64,000 bases of DNA from Limanda limanda (GCF_963576545.1 NC_083637.1:19526507-19590506); one strand, 5' to 3'. Counted from the stretch's first letter, positions 39,620-52,499 are shown. The notes: generated by a model not told the origin, from the sequence alone. Program-made: numbers and translations.

Positions 39620-41578
39620 GTAAGTAGTTCTTTTGTTGGGAACCCTACACAATTTAGAACTATCTTGTAGTCTCAAGAACAGATTGGAATCTTTTTTTTT
39701 TTTGACTACATCATACACATGGATAAACATACACACTCTGGCCTTTGTCTTCCTGTTGCAGTGTCTTTAAGCAGCATTGAAAACTTCTATTTTTCTTGAG
39801 TCTGGTTTCTCCAGATTCTCTTTATGTGCAGGGATTTTTATGTTTGAGAATAAATTGCTTTTGATGTCATCATCTCTCAGATTGTCAGATATTGACCTCT
39901 CCACGTAATTGTGTTTAATGAGGTACTGTGCCTCGGCTGGAGATCTGGTCTCATGCCAGGGCATGACAAGTACCACCATGATGTGAATCATTTTCCGAGA
40001 GCCCTCCCGGTCTTATTTGCCTGACCCCCCGGGAAGGTTCTATCCTTGGATCTTTACCTCATTATGACATTAAACATCTAAAGACGAACAAAGCGATTAT
40101 ACGGTGTGAATAACACCACGGTTTGGGTCTTGAATTGATTCTGTGGTGACTCTCCGCTGGGAAGAGAGTGCTGATTACCGTGAAATGTTTTTGTTTGTCT
40201 TGGTTCGTCAGCCTCACAGTTACTGTTTTGTCACTGAAGGGAATCTCCGAGAACTGGATGTTATTCTGAGCTGCAAACTGATGTCAAGACTCAGACCAGC
40301 AGAAACACTGGTGGACTCAAAAAGCTGCTGCTGAGTCAAGATTCCCGAAAGGTTCTTCTGCACATGACAGATTTTTAGGATTTTAAATACAATGACATAC
40401 TGTCAGTATAATCCAAAAGAGAGATAAATATGCTGTTTCAAAAAGAGTTTAATATATGACATGACGGATTGACAAAATGTACGTGATGATTTTTTCCTCC
40501 TCTGGGGAATAAAATTACACAGAATCCAATTGATAGTTTTCAAATACTACACATGTACATACATCAAAAGCCAAGCTTTGTTTTGACATCCAACTAAATA
40601 ACAGGTAAGTATTGTACTCAGTTGCTGAAAGGCTGAATCAGACAGAGAAGAGATGGAAAAACATTTCTTTCAGACATACAACCATAAAATAACCCTGCTG
40701 TCTTTTTAATGGATTCTTTCCACACTCAGCTAACAATGCCTAATTAATTTAATTACATTTATATATAGGCTAACTCTTTAACTATTTTTGCACCACCTAA
40801 ATGTACTTTGAGAATATTGTAGTCCAGACATAATGTTCAACAACACATGGACACATTTTCCCCTCAAACAGAACACAGTCTCATCTATGATTTGTGTTTA
40901 TTGTAAATAAGAAAATGTTGCTCACGCGCTAAACTATGATGATGACCACCTTAAAATCACATGTTAACCTGCACATTAGCTTTCTGAAGTTAGCATTTAG
41001 CTCAAAGTAGAGCCTCCAGCTCCATGAACATTAAATATTCACCTTGAATAAAATATAATTATATATATGCTGTTAAATCAATCTGCAAAATGTAATCATC
41101 TTCATATTTCTCATCCCGATATTGTTTGCTCAAGTTATGAATCTTAGTAATCTTAATTGGTCGCACATATTATGTTTTCAAGGCATCATATTGTTAATAT
41201 TTAATATATACCAATACAATGGTTATAATTATAGTATATAATTGTTATAATCAGCCAAGTCCTGCTACAAAAAAGTAATAATACAAAAAAACGCAACTTC
41301 TAAACAGCGAAAATGAAGACACATACCCCAAAACCTCCCCCACCCCACAAACACACTTTGATAAAGTGTGACTCATAACTCTCTCTCTCTATTCAGCTGC
41401 AGATTACTGTCCCTGACTCGCTGATAATCATTATCCCACTATCATCCCTCATCACCTTCCCTATTGTTTCTCATTATCTTCTCTCTTATTTAAATTATCA
41501 TAATCTTAGTAATGTTCAGCTCTACCCACTCTCCACTCCGCTGACCTCTCCCTCACCTCCATCACTTTCTCTTCTCAG

Positions 41579-41648
41579 CTTTCCAAAAGGCTCGGGGGAG
41601 AAGGAGGCGTCCCGGGTACAGCAGAGCAGCAGAGACTCTGAGAAATGA
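41579..41648 (+). CDS. prcd: Photoreceptor disc component PRCD, exon 2 (terminal)
   Basis: The acceptor CACTTTCTCTTCTCAG precedes an exon that completes codon 25 (Thr) and encodes FPKGSGEKEASRVQQSS then RDSEK and TGA. The phase (2) matches exon 1. The full protein is 47 aa, compared with 54 in human; the hydrophilic C-terminal half is poorly conserved in the family but keeps its charged, Ser-rich character. An AATAAA at 41691-41696 lies only 43 bp after the stop. A further donor-like CACAG|GTATAC at 41680 leaves open additional 3' UTR exons. Confidence 0.85.
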
Positions 41649-41690
41649 GGCTCAGTGTGTTACCAGGCATCAATCACAGGTATACAGGAT

Positions 41691-41696
41691 AATAAA
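41691..41696 (+). terminator. prcd: Candidate prcd polyadenylation signal
   Basis: Canonical AATAAA 43 bp past the stop codon. Use of this site is not proven; such hexamers are frequent in AT-rich DNA. Confidence 0.35.
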
Positions 41697-42362
41697 TATA
41701 CTGTTTTCTATTTTTGTGATGAGGTTGGAATGTCAGAGTCGACTCTGGGATCTGTTGATTGTGGATTAAAACTCCTTTTTCTTTCAACCAGTTTGTCAGA
41801 TCACACTCTGGTCTTTTAAAGTCTGAACAATTTCGATTGTTGAAGAGATTGGAGGGTTGCTTTCTCAAACCATTAAATAGACTGTCAACCTTATATGTAA
41901 TGCTATGTGGATATAAAAGTGATTCCTCTGTGCAATACAGACATACAAGTGAATGTTAGAACCTAGTTATTGTTATTTGATTGGGTTTCTATTCTGGGCA
42001 AAATAATAAAATTATCATCCATATGGTCAGTACAGTTTTACTGGTGCAATGGGTGAATAGGGTGACTTTACACTATGGGCAATCTAATGCAACCCTGTAC
42101 AACAGCCCCCGTCACTTTTCAGCTTTACTTGAATTAAGAACTGGAAACCAATTCAGGAAGAGAGCACTGCAGGGCTAAATAAAAAAAGAAGAAATTCAAT
42201 TTACTGTGTGTTGTCTTTGGACAATTTCGTGGCTATAACTTTTGGTGTGAAAAGCAAATCCTCATTACTTAAATCAGTTTAGGTTGAAAACCATATGCTT
42301 ATATTCAGGTCCCAATTTAATTAGCGTTATTACTTGAAAAGTTGTTCAGAGAACACACCACT

Positions 42363-42640
42363 TTCCTAGTATTGCTGCAGCTCCTGTTTTCAGCCTCTGT
42401 CTGAAATACTTGGTTTTAGCTGCTCTCTCTTTAAGGCCACTTTCCTGATAAAGCTCAAGCTGCTCTGATTGGCCAGCTGAACCACTCTGTTGTGATTGGT
42501 CAACTGCATCTAGGGGCTCCCTTTACCTCAGACTTTGGGCTTTTATAGACACAACACAACTATATGGCAAATGAGAGGAAAGAAAAACAGAAAAATGTGT
42601 CTCCTTTAAAGTTATGGCATGTTTTATGGTTATGCAAGTG
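42363..42640 (-). repeat. Dispersed fish repeat, minus copy
   Basis: The complement matches the copy at 45315-45700 in several words: GCAGCTCCTG / CAGGAGCTGC, TCTGTCTGAAA / TTTCAGACAGA and the GACCAATC block. ATTGG words come from the repeat and should not be read as promoters. Confidence 0.6.
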
Positions 42641-43306
42641 GTGGTTGTGGTTAGGGTTAAGTACTGTAGGTCCTCTGAAGTGATAGAAACAAATAGTTTG
42701 TTGTATTTATACGCCTTGTAGTTATTTGTCTTATGTTGGTATTTGAACATGTAGCCTGAGACTCTGGAACTGAGACTTGAAACTGTAGGTACATTTTTCA
42801 ACCTCCATTGTCTCTGACATCTTAAGGTTTTACACAAAACATTGAGGTATTTTTGCTATAAATTAAAAAAAATAACATGCACATTCATAACAAATGCACA
42901 ACTCAGTAACTTCTAGGTCAAATATACTGGCGTCCCATTTAGACATGATGTGAAATAAACCACAACCCTGCACACAGGCCTTTTTTGTCTACAATACAAT
43001 ACCATAAAAACATCTCCTATTTATCAGAAGCAAAGCAATGAGAGGCCATGGAGGATGAAAAATTTATATTTTTCAGCCTTTATTGAACTGATAATGGGAC
43101 TGAAGGGTGATACCACTCTCTGCTAACCTACACAGCATCTTACAGTTGATCATGCACACAGTGACCACCCACAGTTCCGCTTTGTGTTGAACAGTATCAG
43201 TTACTAGAGTTGAGTTTCATTAGAGGAAACTGAGTTGGACACTTGAGTGGGTGGAAGTTGTCAGTGTAGTGACCCGGCACACAGGCTTGGCAGAGGGGGG
43301 GATATC

Positions 43307-43405
43307 ATGGCTGGCAAGGGAGACGGCCGGGCAGCTGATGCATGTTTGCCGGAGCATTGGAGGGATGTGCGAGAGTGGAGCATAGAGAAGAGACAGGACC
43401 ACAGA
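43307..43405 (+). CDS. Candidate exon A of unrecognised gene
   Basis: This is the least certain of the three. ATG context is GATATCATGG. The frame is also open upstream to 43247 and past the donor, so splice use is inferred only from AGA|GTAAGA and the phase match. Confidence 0.3.
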
Positions 43406-46254
43406 GTAAGACGCTTTCTGCACACGCAATGGCCCGAACATTTTGCGGCCTTGTTTTCTAGGAACTGCATTTCTTACAGCTCGTGCACATTCAAGTGCGA
43501 ACAGGCTGAAGTCAGAGCTGTGTGGTGTGTGGCGTTTTCTCTGAGCGCAGTCAATACTAAGTCATTTAGACAGTCTGTTATGGGCTATTCTATCTACAGT
43601 GCCCCTGGGTAATTTCCAGCTGATCAATCAGTGGGAGTGCACATTTACTTATCTCTAAACTGCTGCATCTCCTGTGTAACAGCTCCATTTAGTGTTTGTA
43701 CGTTTTTACAAAAATGAAAATCATACGTGACTTGAGTAAAATATAATGAATAATCACTGCTGCACATATCTGAGTCCAACTGCTGTACAATGTTTGCTCA
43801 TCACATAGATTTTTTTACCCAAAGGAATAAACATACATGTATCTCTAGCTCTCTTATGCTTTGTGATAGATAGTTTATATCTAACCTGCATAATAATATG
43901 TACTAGATTATATAATAATTAGCAAACTTGAAACCATTAGCACAAATGATTGTGTTCATTAAACCACGGTGATTATGAAACACAGCTCATCTTGCATTGC
44001 TAACTGTACATATTACAAAAAGGAGGACAAATCTGCCCGTCGGCAAAGACTCATCTCCAACAGGGTGTGTGTTTAATTATTTCCTGGAAAGTAAACTCTC
44101 AAAATAGCCTAACGTCTATCCATCTGAGTAGTTGACACTTAGAGATCATGGTATCCATAAGCTGACATGGCTGCCACACAAATGATTACATATTGATAGA
44201 AAACTACCGCCCTTGACTGTTGTTTAAAGTCCCTTTTATAAATCCAATATCATGAAATATTCAACATGTAATCACATATAGTGACATAGGCGGAAAGATG
44301 AAAGGGTTCCATGACAGAATCAGGGTGTCACCAAATACCTGAGACAAAGTGTTAGCCGCTTGAAGGAAAAAGAAAACAGAAATTTTGAGTATAAACTCAC
44401 AATATTACTGTAATATATAAAATATATATTATATCATATCACTATTCTCATAATCTCAGAAGTGTTTTTCCTTAAACGCACTACTAAGAGTTTTTACCTG
44501 GTTATGAAACGGTCTAATTTTAATATTGCTGTCTGTTATATGCTCAGTATTAGGGTAGAGTCGGACCAAACAAAATACATTTCATATTGCAGTTATCAAT
44601 TATACAGCAACAAAAAGATACATTACACATCCTACAAAAAGCTGTCTGTCTTTTACTCCTTCCAAAGCTAGTTTACATTCTTGCTACACCCAAGTTTTTA
44701 TAACAGGTGACTGTAAATACACAACAGTTTCTTGCGGGGGGTTTAATGCGGCACTACTACTTAGTCATAAACATCTGTCCAGAAGTAAAAGACAATTTGT
44801 CTTCACTGACTTTTTAGGCTAGTCTGTTGGTTATAGTTGTTACATTTATTCATAAAGACTAAACTCAACTAAACTAAATTAACTTCCAGTCTGTTGCAGC
44901 AAGGTTGAGCACTTCCTGGGGGCTTGATAAATATTTTACAAACCAAAGTGTGAAATGGACGTATTTACTCAGAAGAGGATCTGCTGTGATCAAAAGCAGC
45001 ATGAGCCAATTCCACTTTGCAACATGTCTCTCTAAATGATGAAATACTGCATGTGTCCCTTTCCTTTTACCCTCTCACCTCTACACAGATGGGGGATTTA
45101 GACGTAGAGGGTGTCCTTAGGTCCATGGCAAGACAGCTGGTGAGTTGATCCAAGTCCAACAGAGACCTTATGAGACATATGTCTTTTTCTCTTTCCTCTT
45201 GTGTGTTATATAGGTTTTAGTAAATGTAAAAGGTCTGCAAAGTTCAAGAGCCCAAAGTCTGTGATAAAGGGAGCTCCTCTCCGCAACAGAAAACACTGAA
45301 GCGCCCAAAACACCTCGTCAGTAGCTCTGCATTATTGTGATGTCATGTGACCACATTTGCATTATGCACGCTTAGTGGCTTGTCTGGTACTGCCCTTAAC
45401 TAAGCCTGGTAAAGCCAGAGTGGAGGATGACATTTCCTACACGCACTTGAAGCTGTTGACCAATCTGCCCAATCAGAACAGGCTAGGCTTCGTCAGGAGG
45501 AAGGACTTAAAGAGACAGAAGCTAAACCAAGCGTTTCAGACAGAGACTGTAAAGAGGAGCTGCAGCAAAGGACAGTATGAGGACATTACAACATGTGATG
45601 TGTTTCTGAACACTAGAGCATGTAAACATTCTCAAGTAATAACCCAAAATAAAGATAAGAACCTGAATATGAGCATAATATGTCTCCTTTAAACCTTTTG
45701 CTATATGATAGCTGTTGAAACTAATTGTCATCGAAGACATTATAATACAGTATAATATTGGTGTGTCTTTTCAGCTAACAAGTTATGGCATTTAAAGGGA
45801 CTCTTACCTTTGTTGCATTTGAGAATTACAGCACATTCAAATCATCCCGCCTTCCTCCAATGCCCCACCCCCTCGTTCCCATCCGCGGTGTTTTTTTGAA
45901 GAAACTTTATTTACAAGCAGACTTACAATCTATAATATAATTTTTTTTTAATTGTCTTGAATAAAAGCTGTAACAGTGTCATTTACAGCATCTAGTTACA
46001 TGTTGGCGTTATGTAGAAAATCCTTTTTGATAAAAGATTATCAGATCCAACCTTATTCTTCTAAAGTCACAAATTGTTTCTGGATTTCTATATTTTATCA
46101 TGAGCAATTACCTTAACTCACATTCTATTGCCCACAGAATGCTTCTCTGGCCAAATATCCTCAGTGTGAAAGTGGAAACAGTCCAGTGCGTCCTTCTCCA
46201 TCATCTCTACACCACAGCAGCTCTCGCTCCAATGATCCACAGAGCCACTGTTAG
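43307..46254 (+). CDS. Unrecognised small three-exon gene (88 aa candidate)
   Basis: Three exons join in the same phase. Exon A 43307-43405 encodes MAGKGDGRAADACLPEHW and RDVREWSIEKRQDHR, donor AGA|GTAAGA. Exon B 45089-45139 follows a strong pyrimidine tract ending CTCTACACAG and encodes MGDLDVEGVLRSMARQL, donor CTG|GTGAGT. Exon C 46138-46254 follows TATTGCCCACAG and encodes NASLAKYPQCESGNSPVRP, a Ser-rich tail and TAG. All junctions are phase 0, giving 88 aa without signal peptide or membrane segment. Exons B and C are the better supported; A may be wrong, and B could itself hold the start codon or belong to a longer protein. I recognise no family. It lies between prcd and the sphingosine kinase, on the same strand. 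Confidence 0.4.
45089..45139 (+). CDS. Candidate exon B of unrecognised gene
   Basis: A 51-bp exon with a textbook acceptor (long C/T tract, CACAG) and donor (GTGAGT). Encodes 17 residues beginning with Met, predicted amphipathic (VEGVLRSMARQL). Confidence 0.45.
45315..45700 (+). repeat. Dispersed fish repeat, plus copy
   Basis: The sequence CAATCAGAACAGGCTAGGCT, GGACTTAAAGAGACAGAAGC, GCGTTTCAGACAGAGACTGT and the end AACCTGAATATGAGCATAAT ATGTCTCCTTTAA marks a repeat very common in teleost genomes. The 111-codon frame within it is a by-product. Other copies: 42363-42640 (minus) and about 38880-39000. Confidence 0.7.
46138..46254 (+). CDS. Candidate terminal exon C of unrecognised gene
   Basis: Acceptor TATTGCCCACAG; 38 codons and TAG. 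The tail SPVRPSPSSLHHSSSRSNDP is Ser/Pro-rich and probably disordered. Confidence 0.4.
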   Translation, partial: NASLAKYPQCESGNSPVRPSPSSLHHSSSRSNDPQSHC

Positions 46255-49110
46255 ATGTTGAACAACTATTTTATGGCAGAACTCATGCCAAATTACAGTA
46301 TATACGCCCATACAGGCACACTGATTTTGTCCAATTGTTTTAAATGCAGCAAATAACGGTATGACAATGGTTTGCGTGACACTGGCCTTATGTCATTAAC
46401 ACCAAAACTGAAACAGAAAACTTTATTTGAAGCCAGTTTTCTTTGCAAACCTCCCTGCTTCACTGACTCTTGCAAGGATGATGATCTTCTCTGAACTAGA
46501 AGGTAAATTGGAGAGTGCACACTTCTGCCAAGGCTAATGGAACTTGCCATGTTAAAGAAAGTGAACATTACATTTTGGTTCCAAAAATGTAAACAGATCT
46601 GCTCCAAAATGCAATCGTTTCTTTTTTAGGAAGTATGCCCCACCCCTCAGAAAAATGTCATGAGAAGCGGTTTAGTCTCTATCCTATCGACAGCCAGACG
46701 AACAAATGGCCATGAAAACAAAACCTCCTTTGCTGAATGTAATTATGCTGTTGTTTGACCTTCAGGAAAGGAAGGTACTTCACACTAGAGTGAATCATTT
46801 CTCAAATGACTCATGAAGAATGAAATGTAGTTTCCACCTCCAGGCTGTTTAACATTTTGTCATTACTCTGCTGCAAGACAAGAAATAAACAAGTTTTCTC
46901 TGCATCGTTCATTGTGTCGGTTATGTCTTTATTTTGAGGAAAATCCACTTCCACACACAAAGAAACAAGCTACCACGGTTATTCTTTTAGATCATTTGAC
47001 ATTTGACTCTGTGCATGCTGATTAAACCTTCATTCCTTTAATCACCTGATGAAATGACCAGCACAGTCATATAAAGTCACTATCTGGCTCCTGTGTGCAC
47101 GACTCCTGCAATCAATGCTGTTTTTTATGTCTTCTTATGAGCTGGATCATTTCCTTTGCCGACAAATATGATCTTGTTATTTCCTCTATGATTGAATCCT
47201 TGTTGATATTAAGGCTGTTTTTCCTGTTTGTTGTCCTGGGGACACTAGTGTGTGCATTCAATTTACGTCCCACTGGGGCCACCAGGACACAGGGTTATTT
47301 TTGAAAAGGGACCAAAAGTAGATTGTGACAGGAATATGGCCGAGTGTCATGCATCTACTCTATTAAGATCTCTATTATTGTGTATGTCTCTGTTTGTCAG
47401 AACTCTGCACCAAATCCTCCAGCCACAGTAGACGACTGGCAGAAGCCGAGGAACTAATGTGCCTAATATGTCCTTCGGAACATCGCCTCTGCCAAGTGTG
47501 CACTCTGAATCCGCCTGTGTAATCAAGGCGGTATAGGGCACAAATATCTGCAGATAGTGGCGGCAGCACTTCCACGTCTCGCTGTTGCCTCCTGCCCTGA
47601 TGTGCCCATCTGACTCAAATTACAAGGTGAAAGCGGGGCTTTTGTGTGCTCCCTAAAGTAGAGCAGCTTGGGTAATGAGTCTGGTCTTCCTGCACACTCT
47701 GGCAGAGCATGGGAGTTAATCTAATGATGGGGGAGAGAGAGCTATTGGCCTCAGACAGACAGAGGAGCACGGATGTAGGGACTGATGGAGACTCTAATAC
47801 AGAGCTCTGTTTATACTGCTTTGATATAGAGGGAACCCAGAGTGAGGACTGGCAGGACTCAAAGAAACAGGAGTAAACTTATTGGCTCTTGAGAAGCTGA
47901 TTAAAGTCGAGCAGATGGATGCAGGTCATTTAGACATCAAGTCAATATTTTGACCTGTTTTAAAGTTACCTGTTATGAATCATCGTAGCCAACAGGCATT
48001 GTTTAATGTGTGCATTCATGATACTGTGGTCAGTTTTGCTAGTGTTAGTTATGCCATGTAGTCATGGTGGAAATGTATATATTTCGTCCATATATATTGA
48101 TATATTAAAAATCTAGATTCATAAAAAAGTTTTAGGACAGTATCTGAGGTCAGGGGTCATTTTCCCTAGTAAGTGAATGTTTACAGAATAACAGCCTACG
48201 TTATATGTTCTATGTTGCACCGTGGACATGTTTTGATGTAATTTCACACGTGATAAACAGTGGCTTAATATTCACGATTGTCTGCTAAGGATGGATTCGC
48301 TTGCTAGCGTCCTCCATTTTCTTTCCAAAACAAGGTAACATTCCTGGCTTACTGATGCAGGGGCGAGCTGAAAGTGTGCGCCCTCTCCTGGATCACCAGG
48401 ATAACTCCTTATAGACGGTCTGATGTGCTTTTATATTGTTTATTTGTATTTGAAATTTGAAATGGCGACAGCGCTATCAAGTTTAGTTATTAGAGATATT
48501 TAGCCTCTGAAGTAGCGGATGGACCATCATTGACACCCCAGAATAATTGTTATCATGAGAAAACTGTAGATACTTTTTCTTCCCTCTCTTCAAATTGTGA
48601 TGATTCTGTTAGGTGTTTGTTGCTGTTTCTCTCCCTTGGTCTGCCGCCCCAGCCTGCATCTGTACTTCGTTACAATAAACTCTGTTCATTCTTAAAACAC
48701 CAGTCCGCGTCTGCTTTGGGGTCCTACCTTACAACTAGCCTTAACACAAATGTTGTAATCTTTATTCTCCCTGTGGTTTAACAACTAATTTGCTGATGTG
48801 TCAATTAATATAGAGTATAACTGAAATAAGTACGTTAATTTAACATTAACTAATCTCATCAACGCTTAGCGACTTGAACGTGAGCGTGAGGGACAGGAAT
48901 TAATGATAAACCGAGCAGTAATCAAATCATGGTGACTGATGCATGAGTTATGCTTGACATAAGGACACAGCACTGTCAGCATGCGTTTTGTACGTTTAAG
49001 TAAAGTGTGTGCATAGTATAGCTGTAATGTTGTTGTGATATCCACATAGCTACTCTGTAATCACTCACAATAATTGAATGATTGTGCATATTTTCTGAAT
49101 AAAATGTGGA
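46255..49110. other. Intergenic, possible LTR-like tail near 48.7 kb
   Basis: Mostly unique sequence. CAATAAACTCTGTTCATTC followed by GTCCGCGTCTGCTTTGGGGT at 48672-48722 resembles the R-U5 end of a solo LTR, but no matching left end was found. No gene recognised. Confidence 0.4.
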
Positions 49111-49117
49111 ATATCTT

Positions 49118-50020
49118 CTATATTAGCTTCCCTACACTGGCTTTCTGTTAAATCTAGAATATAATTTAAAATTCTACTCCTCACAAAGGCCTTTAAAGAA
49201 CTCATAGGACCACATCACCCCCCTAGAGAAGCCCCTGTCGTCCCCAAAGTCTCTAAAAGCAGAGTAGGAGCCAGAGCTTTCATCTATCAAGCTTCTCTCC
49301 TGTGGAATCATCTCCCAGTTTCAGTTCGGGAGGCAGACACCCACATTTAAAACCTTCCTTTATGATAAAGCTCACAGTGAGAGCTGGCTCAGGCTTGTCT
49401 TGAACCTGCTCTTAGTTATACTGCTATAGGTCTAGAATGTCAGGTGACACATGACACATGGAGCTTCTCTTTCCTTTTCTCCCTCTTTATCACATTAATT
49501 CCTCATCAATACATGTTACAGACTCGACTTCTTTCCGGAGTCCTTGAGCTTTATCGTTTGCGGATCCAGGATCCCAGCTGTGGCCACATCGTGGATCATG
49601 ATGATGGACCGCGAATCAGAGATCCTGATGGCAGCTGATCCTGGTGGCCGCTGATCATGGACTATTATTTTCAACCAGACTGCTTGATATACAGTGTCTA
49701 CCCATATACACCATTACTGACACTAACCTCAATTACTTTACTTCCCATTATGTTACAAACCATTTCTTCTAATCTATGTTGTAAATACTGTTCTTTTGCT
49801 GATGTTCTCAGTAACACACGGCATCTTTTGCACTTCAGTTTGTCCTGGGAGAGGGATCCCTCACATGTGGCTTTCTCTGAAGTTTCTAAATTTTTTCCCC
49901 TGTTATTAGTAATTTCGGGGTAGTTTTTCCTTACTCTTGTTGAGGGTTAAGGACAGAAGATGTGAGACAAACAGTGATGTGTGACTATGGGCTATACAAA
50001 TCAAATGTGATGGATATATT
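49118..50020 (+). mobile_element. 5'-truncated L2/Rex-like LINE
   Basis: The left part encodes a broken reverse transcriptase C-terminus (HWLSVKSRI, FKILLLTKAFKELIGPHH, SRVGARAFIYQASLLWNHLP, then TFKTFLYDKAHSESW). It is followed by a long 3' UTR ending with AGGGATCCCTCACATGTGGC, TTTTTCCTTACTCTTGTTGA, GGACAGAAGATGTGAGACAA and TATGGGCTATACAAATCAAA. Stop codons interrupt the frame. Tail fragments of the same family are at 7349-7504 and about 51545-51660, both in minus orientation. Confidence 0.85.
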
Positions 50021-50340
50021 TGATTTAGTCAGATGGCAGTGTCGGCTTTTTTTTCCTCTTTGTGTCGAGGCAACATCTCTGTTCCTTATGCCTGGAAATA
50101 AATGAGCTTCTGAGGTAAAGTGCCCAGTGATGGGAGCGCCTCATAATCAGCAGCAGGTTGATACAGCAGCCTCCTGCAGTGAGAGCAAAAGTCTGACAGG
50201 ATTCCACTCAGAGGCAATTAGCACACACCAGCAACAATCCCAGCTACAAACCAGCCCCTTCAGACATACACAGTTCTAAACACCTATGCACAAGCACAAG
50301 CACACAGTGTCTCGCGTTCTCCAGTTTTCTTTTGCAGGTT

Positions 50341-50366
50341 GGGATTTTGTCGGGGGGGGGGGGGTG
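50341..50366 (+). repeat. Poly-G run (12-13 bases)
   Basis: A G homopolymer next to GTGAGTGGG. Its length is likely to be unstable or misread. Confidence 0.7.
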
Positions 50367-51214
50367 AGTGGGTTGGAGAAGCTGTGAGGATAACAAGGTG
50401 TCCCCTCAGCCAGCATGATACAGTATGTTTGTTCTCTTCTCTCAGCACCACCAGGGCACCACTTCAGGAAATGAGAGGTGATACACAGAGCAGCCACTTC
50501 TGAAATGTCATGTATAAGCATCATGAGACCTGACCCTGCAGTTGACACTGTGGTGGAGAAAATGAGATGATGGCGCCACAGCAGTGAGCCGCCTGATGCA
50601 TTATTGCCAAAAATAGCTCATACGCCGCATTAAAGATTTTTCACAGGGAAGAAAACCTTACTCAGTTGACATTTTAAGACCTTTGCACACTAAATGCTTT
50701 TTGAGTGGTAGTTTGCAGGTTAATATTATTATTTTTACCTGTATCCAGTCAATAAAAACGTTCACATCGACGATGGAAAAATAAGTTATATTGCAGTTTT
50801 CATTTTTCAAACAGAGGTTGATTTTTCCCAGGTTGTGCCTCTGACATGTACACGTCTAACCAATCAGAATGTGTTAGTAGTATTAGCAGTAATAGAAAAA
50901 CAACAACTTCCTCCTCCTGCAGTCTGATATAAGATTTATTCAACGATTTATTTAATATATAGTCACTTCAAAAGGATATAATGTAGCTAGGATCAAGCAA
51001 CAGTCGACTGTTACTCAAGAAAAAACTATGATCTGTGTTCCAGCTGTTCCAGCAGTTTATCAAACTGTCCGATGGACATCCTGAAAAACATCCTGACACG
51101 TAACGTTTAAGTTCCAAAACCAGTAAAAAAAAAGAAGTATCTCTTCATCAATATGACTGCACTATGGAAGCCCTAAACAGACATGGAATCATACATTATA
51201 TTTCCTCGGTTTTC

Positions 51215-51310
51215 ACGTGATAACGAGTTCATTTTAATTGTTATCTCGTGCTAACGAGATAATTAACTCGTTATCTCTAGAGAACGAACCTTTGCTTTCC
51301 AGAGAAAACG
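51215..51310. repeat. Palindromic ATAACGAG-rich repeat
   Basis: Words GATAACGAGTTCATT, TTATCTCGTGCTAACGAGAT and ACTCGTTATCTCTAGAGAAC alternate on both strands, giving hairpin potential. Such ATAACGAG palindromes occur as short DNA-transposon ends in fish; the family is not assigned. Confidence 0.5.
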
Positions 51311-51544
51311 GGATAATTAATTTGAGATCACAATCTAATATTTGTCAATCAACGACTGATGGTCACTTGAACACCAATTTATACGGCTTATACGTGCGTG
51401 CGTGCGTGCGTAAAAAAAGACTATAAATCGGCCTTAAGCCTATTCCTTAATTTCTTTATGTGCTTTATAAATGCTTTATCCTAAATCAGATTTTGAGTAA
51501 AAATTAAGTAGTTATCACAGGAAAACAGAGGAAAAAAATTTATG

Positions 51545-51660
51545 ATTTGAGGGATCCCTTTCACAGGGTAGACAGAAGTGCAATAGATCCTCCTTCAGGT
51601 GAACATTTCAATTTGTAACAACATTCCCAAGAGCCTCATCTTTATGTTGCAGAAACACAT
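51545..51660 (-). mobile_element. LINE 3'-tail fragment, third copy
   Basis: GAGGGATCCCTTTCACAGGG, GACAGAAGTGCAAT and AGCCTCATCTTT align with the 7349-7560 copy in the same orientation. Short and diverged. Confidence 0.5.
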
Positions 51661-52349
51661 GGATAGGCCTGCAGGTCAAACATGTCTGACAGTGTACATG
51701 GAGACAGTTGACTGCTGCATCCCAACTGATTACACCCTGTACAGCACACTTGACTACATCTCAGCAAACACAGCCCCAGGACACATCAGCAAAGCCCACT
51801 GGCAGCAATATTCAGTTTATTTCTACAACAACGCGGCATTTCAAGAGATACATGGACTCCCTCTAATCCAGTCAGGCAACTTGGCTCAGTCATTTTGCAA
51901 GAGTGCGTATCGCCCCCCGTGACACAGATCAGTGCTCATATCATCATTCTAATCAAGTTGGCCCCCAAACCATGCTCCAACAACCAGGCCATGAGAATGG
52001 AGGTGACCTAATAAACCACGTCTACTTATAATGAGGAGTGATTCCCCCTACTGCAGAGGGAGCGGCCTGGGATTTACCCCTGTCTCATCCTCTTTGTATG
52101 TCTTCAGTTCAACGAGTGACTCAGCCCTCTGGTTGTCCCGCAGCGGCGGCGTGGCAGCTGAGAAAGCGTTCACTTAAAGATGGCGTGGTGGGTCCTACAA
52201 GCTGCTAGGCTTCTCTTTTTTTGGAGGGATGTTGAAATGTGCGGCTTCTTGTGCTGCAGGTCAAACAGGTTGCAGGTCTCTGTGAAGATATCTGTCCACT
52301 TAAAAAGCCAACATACGGTAAACGTGACATTTGTAATCGATAGTTTTTA

Positions 52350-52490
52350 TATGCAACATTCATCCACCCATTATCTTTACTGCTTCAGGTCATGGGCCGG
52401 GTGGACGGAGACAATCTCAGCTGACATTGGGCGAGAGACAGGGTAAATCCTGGACTGATCGCCGCAGTATCACAGGGGAACATACAGAGA
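52350..52490 (-). mobile_element. V-SINE-like fragment
   Basis: CATCCACCCATTATCTTTAC, CAGCTGACATTGGGCGAGAG and GGGTAAATCCTGGACTGATC are the reverse-complement tail region of the SINE type seen at 25606-25794. Confidence 0.7.
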
Positions 52491-52499
52491 CAAAAGCCC

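Noticed and set aside
39188..39736. 182-codon frame antisense to prcd exon 1
   Set aside because: It overlaps the prcd exon on the other strand; prcd has family similarity and splice signals, this frame has neither.
47390..47523. Cys-rich peptide (LMCLICPSEHRLCQVC) after a CAG, resembling a RING fragment
   Set aside because: Too short, the Cys spacing does not fit a RING finger, and there is no donor or partner exon.
51599..51922. 107-codon open frame, plus strand
   Set aside because: Its first part overlaps a LINE-tail fragment; no family recognised and no splice evidence.
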